Source of the DNA: Agarivorans sp. Alg241-V36
GTDB lineage: Bacteria; Pseudomonadota; Gammaproteobacteria; Enterobacterales; Celerinatantimonadaceae
Assembly (NCBI RefSeq): GCF_900537085.1
Contig: NZ_UNRE01000001.1
Coordinates: 253,163 to 317,162, forward strand
Reading direction: 5' to 3'
DNA: 64,000 bases
Shown here piece after piece: positions 16,692 through 24,826 of the stretch; the stretch's first letter is position 1, and each line of letters opens with the position of its first letter. The translations under genes and the position numbers were made by a program. The notes beneath the pieces were generated by a model. The model saw only the letters and a list, made by a program, of their open reading frames with translations. It was not told where the DNA came from and searched no databases.

Positions 16692-18500
16692 ATGAATCCC
16701 ACCATTAAACAAGTGACTCAAAACATTGTTACGCGCAGCCAAAGCTTGCGAAGCGCTTATGTTCAACGCATGGAAAAACAAGCTGAGCAGGGGAATGCTA
16801 GGGCGCACTTAAGCTGCGGTAACTTAGCCCATGCCATTGCCGCCTGTGGCCAGCAACAAAAAGATCGCTTGTTAGATTTTACCAAAGTAAATCTGGCCAT
16901 TATTACTGCCTATAACGATATGCTAAGTGCTCACCAGCCCTATGCAAAATATCCTCAGTTTATTCAGCAACAAATGGCTGAGCTTGGTCATAGCGCGCAA
17001 GTTGCTGGTGGCGTACCAGCTATGTGTGACGGGGTAACTCAAGGCCAAGAGGGCATGGATTTATCGCTGTATTCACGCGACCTGATTGCCCAAAGCACAG
17101 CCATTGGCTTGAGCCATCAAGGTTTTGATGCCTGCGTCTTATTGGGTGTTTGCGACAAGATTGCCCCTGGGCAGCTAATGGGCGCGTTGTCTTTTGGCCA
17201 TTTACCCACCGCATTTATGCCCAGCGGACCCATGCCAAGTGGTATTAGTAATGATGAAAAGGCGGCGGTACGCCAACAGCACGCAGCCGGAGAAGTGAAT
17301 AAAGCCGAGCTACAACAAATGGAAAACAAAGCCTACCATGCGCCCGGCACCTGTACGTTTTATGGAACCGCCAATACCAACCAATTGGTATTTGAAACCA
17401 TGGGCTTAATGCTACCGGGCAGTGCTTTTGTTAATGTAAATACCGCGCTTAGAGATAAGCTTAATCAACATTTGCTTCGTCACATGGTGGGAATTAATCG
17501 CGGGGGATCTGCTTATCGCCCGCTGTATAAAGTTATCGATGAAAGAGCCATTGTGAATGGCTTGGTGGCTTTGTTAGCTTCTGGAGGCAGCGCTAACCAT
17601 ACCTTACACATGATTGCGATTGCCCGTTGCGCCGGCATCATCATTAATTGGGATGATTTTGCTCAACTGGCCGAGGTAGTGCCGCAGCTTTCTAGTATGT
17701 ACCCCAATGGCCCCGCAGATATTAACGCCTTTGAACAAGCGGGTGGCGTGCCTTGTTTACTGCGTTTGTTAGCGCTGCGAGACTTGCTACACATGGATGC
17801 CAATACTCTGTACGGACATCTAAGCGATTACTTGCAGTCTCCGCTTTTAGAAGCTGGAGAGCTGCTTTGGCGTCCTGCTCAGGCCAGCAATAACAACGAT
17901 GTAATTGCAGCTGATGATAAACAGTTTAACCACAGTGGTGGCTTGCAGGTATTAAGCGGTAACTTGGGCAGGGCGGTGATTAAAACCAGTGCCGTTAGGA
18001 GTGAGCATCAAGTTGTTTGCGCGCCAGCTAAGGTGTTTGATTGCCAGCACCAGGTGGTAGAAGCCTATCAACAGGGTTTACTTAACCAAGATGCCGTAGT
18101 GGTGGTTCGCTATAACGGTCCGGCTGCTAATGGAATGCCAGAGCTTCACAAGTTGATGCCAATACTGGGTAACTTGCAAAAACAAGGTTTTAAGGTGGCA
18201 CTGCTTACCGATGGTCGCTTATCGGGTGCGTCGGGTAAAATTCCTGCCGCGCTGCACCTAAGTCCAGAAACCGCTAAAGGTGGCTTGCTGGCTAAACTAC
18301 AAGACGGCGACATGATCTACTTAGACGCGATTAAGGGACGCATCGACTGCCAAGTTAGCGAGCAAGAACTACTGCAACGAGAGTCTGTCGCCGACAGCAA
18401 AACCAAACAAGATGAAGGTTGCGGCAGAGAGTTATTTAATCCCTTCAGGCGTTTAGTAGGCAGCGCCGAGAGCGGCGCGACCATATTATTTGATGGCTAA
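16692..18500 (+). CDS. edd: Phosphogluconate dehydratase
   Basis: A 602-residue iron-sulfur dehydratase of the IlvD/Edd family; it turns 6-phosphogluconate into 2-keto-3-deoxy-6-phosphogluconate, the first Entner-Doudoroff step. Family signatures include AYNDMLSAHQPYA, GVPAMCDGVTQG, LLGVCDKIAPGQLMG, the Cys of PGTCTFYGTANTNQ and LLTDGRLSGASGKIPAALHL. The conserved cysteines for the cluster are present. It ends the operon; eda, the aldolase for the next step, is not in this window. GAGGTTGAA is the ribosome-binding site. Confidence 0.95.
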   Translation: MNPTIKQVTQNIVTRSQSLRSAYVQRMEKQAEQGNARAHLSCGNLAHAIAACGQQQKDRLLDFTKVNLAIITAYNDMLSAHQPYAKYPQFIQQQMAELGHSAQVAGGVPAMCDGVTQGQEGMDLSLYSRDLIAQSTAIGLSHQGFDACVLLGVCDKIAPGQLMGALSFGHLPTAFMPSGPMPSGISNDEKAAVRQQHAAGEVNKAELQQMENKAYHAPGTCTFYGTANTNQLVFETMGLMLPGSAFVNVNTALRDKLNQHLLRHMVGINRGGSAYRPLYKVIDERAIVNGLVALLASGGSANHTLHMIAIARCAGIIINWDDFAQLAEVVPQLSSMYPNGPADINAFEQAGGVPCLLRLLALRDLLHMDANTLYGHLSDYLQSPLLEAGELLWRPAQASNNNDVIAADDKQFNHSGGLQVLSGNLGRAVIKTSAVRSEHQVVCAPAKVFDCQHQVVEAYQQGLLNQDAVVVVRYNGPAANGMPELHKLMPILGNLQKQGFKVALLTDGRLSGASGKIPAALHLSPETAKGGLLAKLQDGDMIYLDAIKGRIDCQVSEQELLQRESVADSKTKQDEGCGRELFNPFRRLVGSAESGATILFDG

Positions 18501-18519
18501 GACTTAACGTTGCCGCAGC

Positions 18520-19035
18520 TTAAAAAGCTTGCTCAAGGCTTAACAAAGGAACGCGGGTAGACAAGGCATGCAAGGCAATGTTGTGCAGCATTTCATCTAC
18601 CGTGGTAGTGCAGTCCGCCAAAACAGAGACCTCATAAGCCTCTGCCGCTTTTGAGATAGCAGTGTGAGTGACACAATTTTGGGTCATCATGCCGCAAATT
18701 AGCAGCTTGTCTACGCCTTGTTGTTGCAGGTAGGCATTAAGTTCGGTTTGCTCGAAGCTATCGGCAAATCTTTTCACTATCACCTTGCCCAGTGGGGCGG
18801 CAGCTTGGATGTCTGGGTGAATATCTGCACCGCTTGAGTCTTGGTTGAAAAATGGCGCCAGACCCATCGCCGGATCGGCAATATGTTGAATATGGATAAG
18901 CTCCATGTTTTGCTCAGTGGCCTTTGCTATCGCAGATTGTATGTTCTGCAAGCATTTCTGGGTATTCCAAAGAGGGTATTTTCCTTCTGGGAAATAGTCA
19001 TTTTGTAGATCAATGATTAGCAGGGCAGTGGTCAT
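18520..19035 (-). CDS. Isochorismatase-like cysteine hydrolase
   Basis: A 171-residue protein of the isochorismatase/nicotinamidase superfamily. The triad positions are visible: Asp of LLIIDLQNDYF, Lys of VIVKRFADSF and Cys of GMMTQNCVTHTA. Such enzymes hydrolyse amides or vinyl ethers; the substrate cannot be deduced. Convergent with edd and apparently monocistronic. Alternative: a nicotinamidase-like enzyme, but the usual metal-site histidines are not obvious. Confidence 0.85.
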   Translation of the reverse strand: MTTALLIIDLQNDYFPEGKYPLWNTQKCLQNIQSAIAKATEQNMELIHIQHIADPAMGLAPFFNQDSSGADIHPDIQAAAPLGKVIVKRFADSFEQTELNAYLQQQGVDKLLICGMMTQNCVTHTAISKAAEAYEVSVLADCTTTVDEMLHNIALHALSTRVPLLSLEQAF

Positions 19036-19215
19036 AATCGTTAGCCTTTTAGTTGTGCGGTGGTTAATAGCATGCTGCTATTATCAACTTAGTGGAGTGT
19101 GGCTAACAGAGGCAGAAGTGACAACAATAAGGCTAAAACTGACATTGCTAAATGTGTTTATAGTAGGTCTTAGTCGCAGGTGAGCTATTCAATAGCTTGA
19201 ATGCTAAATCGCTAT

Positions 19216-19389
19216 TTAACTATTACCCTTGCGCAGTAATAGTGGTTTAGAGTTTTGGCTTTCTGGCAAATCAGTTTGCGAAGAAAATAGTGATGAATTT
19301 AGTGCTACCCCTTTGTGTAATTGGCTAGCAATAGAGATTGAGAGCAACACTGGAATAAGCAGCAACAACACCAATGTAAGTCGGTTCAT
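19216..19389 (-). CDS. Candidate small exported or membrane protein
   Basis: A 57-residue frame starting MNRLTLVLLLLIPVLLSI, a strong hydrophobic segment, followed by a polar tail ending LLLRKGNS. AGGGGT lies seven bases before the ATG, a good ribosome-binding site. It fills part of the otherwise empty space between the cysteine hydrolase and the M23 peptidase. Family unknown; either a one-helix membrane protein or a secreted peptide. Confidence 0.45.
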   Translation of the reverse strand: MNRLTLVLLLLIPVLLSISIASQLHKGVALNSSLFSSQTDLPESQNSKPLLLRKGNS

Positions 19390-19420
19390 AGAATACCCCT
19401 AACAAGCTGTACACTTTATT

Positions 19421-19439
19421 AGACCGCGAATAGCGGTCT
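19421..19439. terminator. Small hairpin between the M23 peptidase and the small ORF
   Basis: AGACCGC and GCGGTCT pair around GAATA. A short T-run follows on the plus strand only. On the minus strand it lies between mepM and the small ORF, so it may be a weak attenuating structure. Confidence 0.3.
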
Positions 19440-19478
19440 TTGATTGCCAGCAATCTGTAATAAAACGTAAAGAAAAGT

Positions 19479-19506
19479 AAAACGGACCATTTAAGGTCCG
19501 TTTTTA
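19479..19506. terminator. Terminator downstream of the M23 peptidase gene
   Basis: AAAACGGACC and GGTCCGTTTT pair around ATTTAA, with A- and T-tracts on both sides. It lies about 20 bases beyond the mepM stop on the minus strand. Confidence 0.85.
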
Positions 19507-19524
19507 AAGGGTTAGCGAAGTGAC

Positions 19525-20964
19525 TTAGCCAGCTGCAATCAAATTATTCATATTGCTAACCAGCTGGTTGAACTCGGCGCGCTCCTGCTTATCAATGGCA
19601 GAGGCTAGGGGGATTTTTGCGGTCATTGGGTTAACCGCTCGGCCATTAATGTGGAACTCGTAATGCAGGTGCGGACCCGTTGAACGGCCGGTATTGCCGG
19701 AGTCTGCAATCACTTGCCCGCGAGTCACTCGCTGCCCTTTGCGAACTTTAAACTTGTTTAAATGTAGATAGCGAGAGCGATATTTACCGCCGTGTTGAAT
19801 CACGATGTACTTACCCGCATAAGGGTGGTTTTCTACTCGAGTTACTACGCCATCACCAGCAGCCAATACTGGGGTACCAATGGCAAGGCCAAAATCGGCA
19901 CCATTATGTGGTGAAATGCGCCCGGTAATTGGGTGTTTGCGACGTGGATTAAAACCAGAGGTAACGCGATGAGCCCCTTTTAGTGGTACACGCATAAAGG
20001 CGCGCGCTAGGCTTTCGCCATCTTTGTCATAGTAGTTACCATTGCTGAACAAGTAGGCGCTGTATTCGTTGCCGCGGTTAAAAATGCGCACCGCACTAAT
20101 TTCACTTTGGCCAGTTAGTTCGTCATCAATATACTGGCGGTTTCGCACTACTTGAAATACATCGCCCGCTCTAAAGTCACGAGAAAAACGCAGTTTGTCT
20201 TTAAACATTTGCGCCACTTGCTCGACTTCGCTTGGGCTTAAGCCGGCTTTACGGGCAGATACGTAAAAGCTACCTTCAATGGTGCCCGCTATGGCTTGTT
20301 TTTGCCATTGCCCTTCAATATTAATGGTTTCGTATTCGAAGCTGCTTGCATCTACACGCTTAAATATGATTTTTTGCGCCGGGTTAAAGGCAAGTTGTAA
20401 GGCTAATAGCTGTTGGTTGTCGTGGTCGATGGTAAAGGTAAGATCATGACCAGGACTTAAGGTATCTAAAGCTAGTACCGAAATATCGGCTTCTAGCACT
20501 TGATACATAGTGGTTTGGTCTATGTTAAAACGGGTGAAAATTTTACCTAAGGTATCGCCTTTCTCAATAGTGTATTGATAGCTACGCTCGCCTATAACTT
20601 CAGCTTGTTCAGGCTCTGGCTTTGCAGCAGCGAGTGCTGGTTCACTTTTGTTTTGTTGTTCCACTACTGGCGATTCAGCTGCTTGTCTAAACTGCTCGGC
20701 ACTGGGTTCAGCTTGAGTATTCTGTTTTACCATATCGATGGCTTCATTAGAGCTACTGGCCAGGCTAAATGTGATGCCGTCGGACTCTGCCTTAAAGTCG
20801 TTTTGCGGCAGTTCGATTAGCTGGCGGCTGGTGCTACTTACTTGTTTGGGGCTAGGCCAAATACTGGCAATACCTACCAGTGCTCCGCAGGCGATAATGA
20901 GCTGCCAATGTTTATTGGGAAGCCTGCTAGGGCGACCAAACAAACGAGTTTTACTGTTAAACAT
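19525..20964 (-). CDS. mepM: M23 family murein DD-endopeptidase (MepM-like)
   Basis: A 479-residue zinc peptidase that cuts peptidoglycan cross-links during cell-wall growth. Order: one N-terminal transmembrane/signal anchor (about 20-36), low-complexity Gln/Ala/Glu-rich linker, LysM domain (YTIEKGDTLGKIFTRF), an OapA-like middle part, then the LytM catalytic domain with HNGADF and GPHLHYEFH supplying the zinc ligands. Matches YebA/MepM in order and length. The zur gene lies directly upstream, echoing the znu-mepM neighbourhood of enterics, so zinc-linked control is plausible. Confidence 0.92.
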   Translation of the reverse strand: MFNSKTRLFGRPSRLPNKHWQLIIACGALVGIASIWPSPKQVSSTSRQLIELPQNDFKAESDGITFSLASSSNEAIDMVKQNTQAEPSAEQFRQAAESPVVEQQNKSEPALAAAKPEPEQAEVIGERSYQYTIEKGDTLGKIFTRFNIDQTTMYQVLEADISVLALDTLSPGHDLTFTIDHDNQQLLALQLAFNPAQKIIFKRVDASSFEYETINIEGQWQKQAIAGTIEGSFYVSARKAGLSPSEVEQVAQMFKDKLRFSRDFRAGDVFQVVRNRQYIDDELTGQSEISAVRIFNRGNEYSAYLFSNGNYYDKDGESLARAFMRVPLKGAHRVTSGFNPRRKHPITGRISPHNGADFGLAIGTPVLAAGDGVVTRVENHPYAGKYIVIQHGGKYRSRYLHLNKFKVRKGQRVTRGQVIADSGNTGRSTGPHLHYEFHINGRAVNPMTAKIPLASAIDKQERAEFNQLVSNMNNLIAAG

Positions 20965-21051
20965 ACAATCTTTTACCTAATAAACGCTGTCTTAACGCAG
21001 CTGTTATTGTATTGATATTAGTGAGTGACTTTTGCTGGACCGTGCTGCTAT

Positions 21052-21501
21052 TCACGATACTTGCCCTTGTTGGCAACTTGAGCAAAGACCTTGGAGTTCG
21101 TAACTTTGTGAATGCAGCCTAAAGCCCTGCTGCCCGGCAAACTGGTCTAATTCAATCTTTAATGACTTAGATAAGCTTATTTGAGTGACCGATTTACAGT
21201 CGGTGCAAATAAGCAAGGGTTGCGGAGTAAACGGGGCATGTTGGTGGCCTATTATGTAACGGCTACTTGATTCAATATGTTGAATGAAGTGATATTGCAG
21301 CAAAAAATCTAAAGCGCGATATACCGTGGGTGGCTTAGTATTTTGTTGCTGCTGTTGCAGCTTTGCCAAAATATCGTAAGCGCTAAGTGCTTGTTGATGC
21401 TGATGAAGAATAGCCAACACTGCTGCACGATTTGGCGTGAACTTAAGCTTATTTTGGCTACAGTAATCACTGACACGTTGTATATAATTGGCTGTAGACA
21501 T
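21052..21501 (-). CDS. zur: Zinc uptake regulator Zur (Fur family)
   Basis: A 149-residue Fur-family repressor. Winged helix in residues 1-85 (KFTPNRAAVLAIL, PPTVYRALDFLL), then a metal-binding dimerisation domain with two CxxC pairs, ICTDC and CSSC, for structural zinc. The region GHQHAPFTPQP replaces the HHHD-type motif of Fur and fits Zur. It represses zinc uptake genes when zinc is plentiful. Located upstream of the MepM-like zinc peptidase in the same direction, about 90 bases apart. No znuABC in this window. Confidence 0.88.
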   Translation of the reverse strand: MSTANYIQRVSDYCSQNKLKFTPNRAAVLAILHQHQQALSAYDILAKLQQQQQNTKPPTVYRALDFLLQYHFIQHIESSSRYIIGHQHAPFTPQPLLICTDCKSVTQISLSKSLKIELDQFAGQQGFRLHSQSYELQGLCSSCQQGQVS

Positions 21502-21555
21502 GCTTTACCGAAATAGAATTTAACTGATGAGTGAAATACACCCACAAAATTTGAG

Positions 21556-21570
21556 CGTTACATTATAACA
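21556..21570. promoter_or_regulatory. Candidate Zur box upstream of zur
   Basis: On the minus strand TGTTATAATGTAACG, an imperfect AT-rich palindrome (11 of 14 paired positions) about 55 bp upstream of the zur start. Its form is like the TGTTATA...TATAACA sites of gammaproteobacterial Zur. Autoregulation is inference. Confidence 0.4.
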
Positions 21571-21884
21571 ATCATTGCTTATAGGCAAGTTTTGTAAGGT
21601 CAACTGTCGACTTAGTCATGCTTTTTGATAGTTTATTTAAGTTGTTGTAAATAAAGCGCTAAATTCTGTCGCTGATTGGCGACAGGTTTAAATGGGCTGC
21701 GTCGTTGAGTATGTCACTTCCGTCATAGTTGCTTAACTGAGTGAAGATACAAAAAATACTGAGCAAGTCAACGCGAGTGATTAGTGCTTGAAGCTATTGT
21801 GGATAAAGGCCTGATTGGAATTGCTGGTTTTTTATTTAGTTTGTTCGCTTTGTAAGCACTCGAACTTTAATTGAGAAAAAGCGG

Positions 21885-21913
21885 TTGACTTGTTTCGGCT
21901 AAAAACGTTTAAT
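21885..21913 (+). promoter_or_regulatory. Sigma-70 promoter of the tRNA-Phe gene
   Basis: TTGACT (21885-21890) and TTTAAT (21908-21913) are 17 bp apart. They are followed by a GC-rich discriminator, GCCGCCG, typical of stringently controlled stable-RNA promoters. The tRNA starts 11 bases after the -10 box. Confidence 0.75.
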
Positions 21914-21923
21914 AGCCGCCGTT

Positions 21924-21999
21924 GCCCGGATAGCTCAGTCGGTAGAGCAGAGGATTGAAAATCCTCGTGTCGGTGGTTCGATTCCGCCTCCGGGCACCA
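21924..21999 (+). tRNA. tRNA-Phe (GAA)
   Basis: A 76-base cloverleaf with encoded CCA. The acceptor arms are GCCCGGA and TCCGGGC, the D-arm region is TAGCTCAGTCGGTAGAGCA, the anticodon stem is GAGGA/TCCTC with loop TTGAAAA (anticodon GAA at 21957-21959), and the T-arm is GGTTCGATTCC. Nearly the same as E. coli tRNA-Phe. It is a single gene with its own promoter and terminator. No integrase or repeated 3' end was seen nearby. Confidence 0.97.
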
Positions 22000-22004
22000 C
22001 ATTT

Positions 22005-22035
22005 AAAAAGCCTGCTAAATTTAGCAGGCTTTTTT
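22005..22035 (+). terminator. Terminator of tRNA-Phe
   Basis: AAAAAGCCTGCTA pairs with TAGCAGGCTTTTT around a short A/T loop, ending in a T-run six bases after the tRNA. Confidence 0.93.
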
Positions 22036-22052
22036 CGTTTAAAACCTTGGGT

Positions 22053-22631
22053 TTAGCTCTGCTGAGGTTTACTGCGCGAATAGTGAATTAAACAATGAAA
22101 CACTGCCGCTTGCTCGTTTAAGTTTCTATAACCGTGTGGTTTATCGCCAGCAAAGCGCAAAGCTTGCCCTTGGCTGAGTTTATTCCATTGCCCGTTTGCC
22201 AAAACTTCCATCTCCCCACTAGTCACAATCACATGTTCGCTTACTCCTAATTCATGGGGCTCTGATACTCGTTGATAGTTCTCTAGCAAGGTGAGTTCGT
22301 ACATCTCAAAGCCGTACTTTTCATCATAGGGGAATAGAATCGCGACCAACATGTCATCGCTGGCTGGTTGTTGTCGGAGTTGATCAGCGCTGCGAATTTC
22401 TGGTTGAGCTTGTTCAGCGAGTTCTGGCTCTAAAAAAGTTGATAAGGAAGTATTAAACCCTCCTGCTATCTTCCACAGTGTGGCAATAGTAGGGCTGGAT
22501 TCACCACGCTCTATTTGTCCTAACATGGCTTTACTCACGCCAGTTTTATTGGCTGCGGTATCTAAGCTCCACTGCTTGTGTTTGCGCTGCTGCTTGAGAG
22601 CCGCCGCGAGATACTGATTTAAGGCCTGCAA
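22053..22631 (-). CDS. XRE family regulator with cupin domain
   Basis: A 192-residue protein: helix-turn-helix in the N-terminal 65 residues (WSLDTAANKTGVSKAMLGQI, ERGESSPTIATLWKIA), and a C-terminal cupin sensor domain (HELGVSEHVIVTSGEMEVL, ALRFAGDKPHGYRNL). Such regulators sense small molecules. No ATG suits; I chose TTG at 22631 because AAGTAGG lies six bases before it. The longer TTG frame would encode its first residues from an operator palindrome. Divergent from a BenE-type transporter, with two operators between them, so it probably represses the transporter and itself. Confidence 0.85.
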   Translation of the reverse strand: MQALNQYLAAALKQQRKHKQWSLDTAANKTGVSKAMLGQIERGESSPTIATLWKIAGGFNTSLSTFLEPELAEQAQPEIRSADQLRQQPASDDMLVAILFPYDEKYGFEMYELTLLENYQRVSEPHELGVSEHVIVTSGEMEVLANGQWNKLSQGQALRFAGDKPHGYRNLNEQAAVFHCLIHYSRSKPQQS

Positions 22632-22661
22632 AAATAACCTACTTGTTGAAAAAATAGTCTT

Positions 22662-22680
22662 GTACGTTATAACGCACAAG
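22662..22680. promoter_or_regulatory. Operator 1 of the XRE-cupin/BenE pair
   Basis: TTGTACGTTATAACGCACAA, centred on the perfect palindrome CGTTATAACG, lies just upstream of the regulator's TTG start. It shares TGCGTTATA with the second site, 36 bp away. Confidence 0.6.
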
Positions 22681-22700
22681 TGCTAGGCTTGTCTAGTTCG

Positions 22701-22716
22701 TGCGTTATAGCGCACA
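22701..22716. promoter_or_regulatory. Operator 2 of the XRE-cupin/BenE pair
   Basis: GTGCGTTATAGCGCAC is a palindrome with five-base GC-rich arms (GTGCG/CGCAC), 40 bp before the transporter ATG. Together with operator 1 it suggests cooperative binding of a dimeric XRE regulator. Confidence 0.6.
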
Positions 22717-22755
22717 AAAATATGGGTGAGTTTACCGTTAAGCCAAGGAGTAGCT

Positions 22756-23958
22756 ATGCGTGACTGGTTTGTAATATCACGAGTGTCGGCTGGATTTATC
22801 GCAGTATTAGTGGGTTATACCAGCTCAGCAGTTATTGTGTTTCAAGCTGCTGCTTCGGCAGGAGCAAGCGAGCAGCAAATTAGTTCATGGTTGTGGGCTT
22901 TGGGTATTGGAATGGGTGCGACTAGTATCGGTTTTTCTTGGTATCACAAAAAGCCGATCCTTACTGCTTGGTCTACGCCTGGAGCAGCCTTGCTGGTGAC
23001 TAGTTTATCCGGTCTCTCGGTTAACCAAGCCATTGGTGCGTTTTTGTTTAGCTCTCTATTGATCACCTTGATTGGATTAAGCGGTTTGATGGATAAACTG
23101 ATCCGCTGGATCCCACAATCAGTCGCCTCCGCGATGTTGGCAGGGGTGTTATTGCAATTTAGTTTGCAGTTATTTCAATCTCTAGAGAGCCAATTGATAT
23201 TGGTAGCCAGCATGGTGGCTTGCTACTTAATTGGCAAATTGTATGCACCACGCTACGTTATGCTGCTTACCTTATTGGTAGGCATTGCAGCAGCCTATAG
23301 CTTAGGTTTATTAGAGCTATCTTCGGTGACTTTAGAGCTAGCCATGCCGGTGTGGATTAGCCCGTCGTTCTCATGGCAAGCAATGTTAGGAGTGGGTTTA
23401 CCCTTGTTTGTGGTTACCATGGCCTCACAAAATATGCCCGGTATCGCTGCTTTGCATGGCAATGGATATCGGCCGGCTATTTCTCCACTAATCTCTTGGA
23501 CAGGTATCGCTGGATTGCTGTTAGCGCCATTTGGAGGCTTTGCCTTTAATTTGTCGGCCATTACTGCTGCAATTTGCATGGGTAAAGAGGCCGATGAAGA
23601 TCCCAGTAAACGTTATTATGCTTCTATTTGGGCAGGCGTCTTTTATCTATTGGTGGGCTTGATGGGAGCAACGGTAGTGAGTTTGTTTGCCGCTTTTCCT
23701 CAAGAGTTGGTGGTTGCTATTGCTGGATTAGCGCTGATAAGCACCATAGCAAACAGTTTATCTACTGCCTTAGCTAGCTCAAAGGGCAGAGAGGCGGCCG
23801 CCATTACTTTTTTGGTTACGGCTTCATCGCTCAACTTGTTTGGTATTGCCAGCGCGTTTTGGGGCTTAAGCTTAGGTTTGTTTGTACATTACTTCTTTTC
23901 TCGTGGCGATTTAGCAGAGGTGGTTAAACAGAGCTGTGAAGCTGGCAATAAAGCCTAG
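22756..23958 (+). CDS. BenE family benzoate/H+ symporter-like transporter
   Basis: A 400-residue inner-membrane protein with about 12 hydrophobic segments, like the BenE family (benzoate membrane transport). TSSAVIVFQAAA, WYHKKPILTAWSTPGAALL, ASQNMPGIAALHGNGYRP and LLAPFGGFAFNLSAITAAI match the family's conserved regions. Substrate may be benzoate or another hydrophobic acid; no catabolic genes are nearby to settle it. ATG at 22756 is chosen because AAGGAG sits five bases before it, rather than the GTG ten codons upstream. Divergent from its probable repressor. Confidence 0.85.
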   Translation: MRDWFVISRVSAGFIAVLVGYTSSAVIVFQAAASAGASEQQISSWLWALGIGMGATSIGFSWYHKKPILTAWSTPGAALLVTSLSGLSVNQAIGAFLFSSLLITLIGLSGLMDKLIRWIPQSVASAMLAGVLLQFSLQLFQSLESQLILVASMVACYLIGKLYAPRYVMLLTLLVGIAAAYSLGLLELSSVTLELAMPVWISPSFSWQAMLGVGLPLFVVTMASQNMPGIAALHGNGYRPAISPLISWTGIAGLLLAPFGGFAFNLSAITAAICMGKEADEDPSKRYYASIWAGVFYLLVGLMGATVVSLFAAFPQELVVAIAGLALISTIANSLSTALASSKGREAAAITFLVTASSLNLFGIASAFWGLSLGLFVHYFFSRGDLAEVVKQSCEAGNKA

Positions 23959-23990
23959 CTTATTTTAAGGTTGAAACATCACAAATATGA

Positions 23991-24689
23991 TTGATTAGCT
24001 CGTTGATTAAACGTTTCAGCCTCTATTTATTGAAGGGCTTTTTGCTACTTGCTCTGCTTGCTGAGTTGATGGTGTTAGCCTTACGTTGGATTGATCCACC
24101 AATTTGGTCTTGGCGCATACACCTTGCTTGGTTCCCTCCCACTTCTTACCCTGAGCAAATTGAACACCAGTGGGTAGCATTAACTAGCATCAACAAGTCA
24201 ATGCCCTTGGCGGTGGTTGCTGCAGAAGATCAGCGCTTTTTAGCACACTATGGCGTAGATTTTTTGGCTATCTGGAGAGCTTATAAAAGCAATCGAGAAG
24301 GTGGGCGATTAAGAGGTGGGAGTACTATTACTCAACAAACTGCCAAGAATTTGTGGTTATGGCCTAGTCAAAGCTATTGGCGAAAGGCTGTAGAAGTCGG
24401 CTTTGCAGGTTTGCTAGAGTTAAATCTATCCAAATCAAGAATATTAGAACTCTATCTCAATATTGCTGAGTTTGGTCCTGGTATTTATGGGGTAGAGGCT
24501 GCTAGCCAGCATTACTTTAATCTATCATCAGAACAACTCAGTGCTCATCAGGCAGCTAGCTTGGCCGCCTTGCTGCCAAGCCCCTACCGTTACTCGATAA
24601 ATCCTAAAAGCGCATTTATGAGCCAGCGAGTCTCGTGGATTCGCCAACAAATGCGCCAATTAGGGCCTTTAGAGCTGAGTCGTCACTAG
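23991..24689 (+). CDS. mtgA: Monofunctional peptidoglycan glycosyltransferase MtgA
   Basis: A 232-residue GT51 enzyme that polymerises lipid II into glycan strands at the inner membrane. One N-terminal transmembrane helix (about 10-32), then the conserved blocks AAEDQRFLAHYGVD with catalytic Glu79, GGSTITQQTAKNLWL, RILELYLNIAEFGPGIYGVEAA and LAALLPSPYRY. No transpeptidase domain. The start is uncertain: the only in-frame choices before the membrane helix are TTG codons (23991 or 24003), without a good ribosome-binding site. Confidence 0.93.
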   Translation: MISSLIKRFSLYLLKGFLLLALLAELMVLALRWIDPPIWSWRIHLAWFPPTSYPEQIEHQWVALTSINKSMPLAVVAAEDQRFLAHYGVDFLAIWRAYKSNREGGRLRGGSTITQQTAKNLWLWPSQSYWRKAVEVGFAGLLELNLSKSRILELYLNIAEFGPGIYGVEAASQHYFNLSSEQLSAHQAASLAALLPSPYRYSINPKSAFMSQRVSWIRQQMRQLGPLELSRH

Positions 24690-24700
24690 TTTGCGGCTGA

Positions 24701-24826
24701 TTAAAGCGCTGCTTGGAAAAGACCTATAGCGAACTGTGATGACAGCTTTAGACAAAGCAATATGACAAATACTGAGATTGCAATAAGGCTAGCTTTTGAG
24801 AGTGTTTTTAAGAATCCAAAGAACAT
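24701..24826 (-). CDS. Candidate 41-residue one-helix membrane protein
   Basis: Reads MFFGFLKTLS, a hydrophobic helix SLIAISVFVILLCLKL, then a short tail ending FQAAL. GAGG lies five bases before the ATG. It lies antisense just downstream of mtgA in a stretch otherwise without genes. Amphipathic start plus single helix is the usual look of regulatory small membrane proteins, but there is no family evidence. Confidence 0.4.
   Translation of the reverse strand: MFFGFLKTLSKASLIAISVFVILLCLKLSSQFAIGLFQAAL

Noticed and set aside
21924..21999. tRNA-Phe as an integration site
   Set aside because: No integrase gene and no repeat of the tRNA 3' end within the following genes.
22632..22679. Longer N-terminus of the XRE-cupin protein
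   Set aside because: It would be encoded by an operator palindrome, with no ribosome-binding site and no family match.
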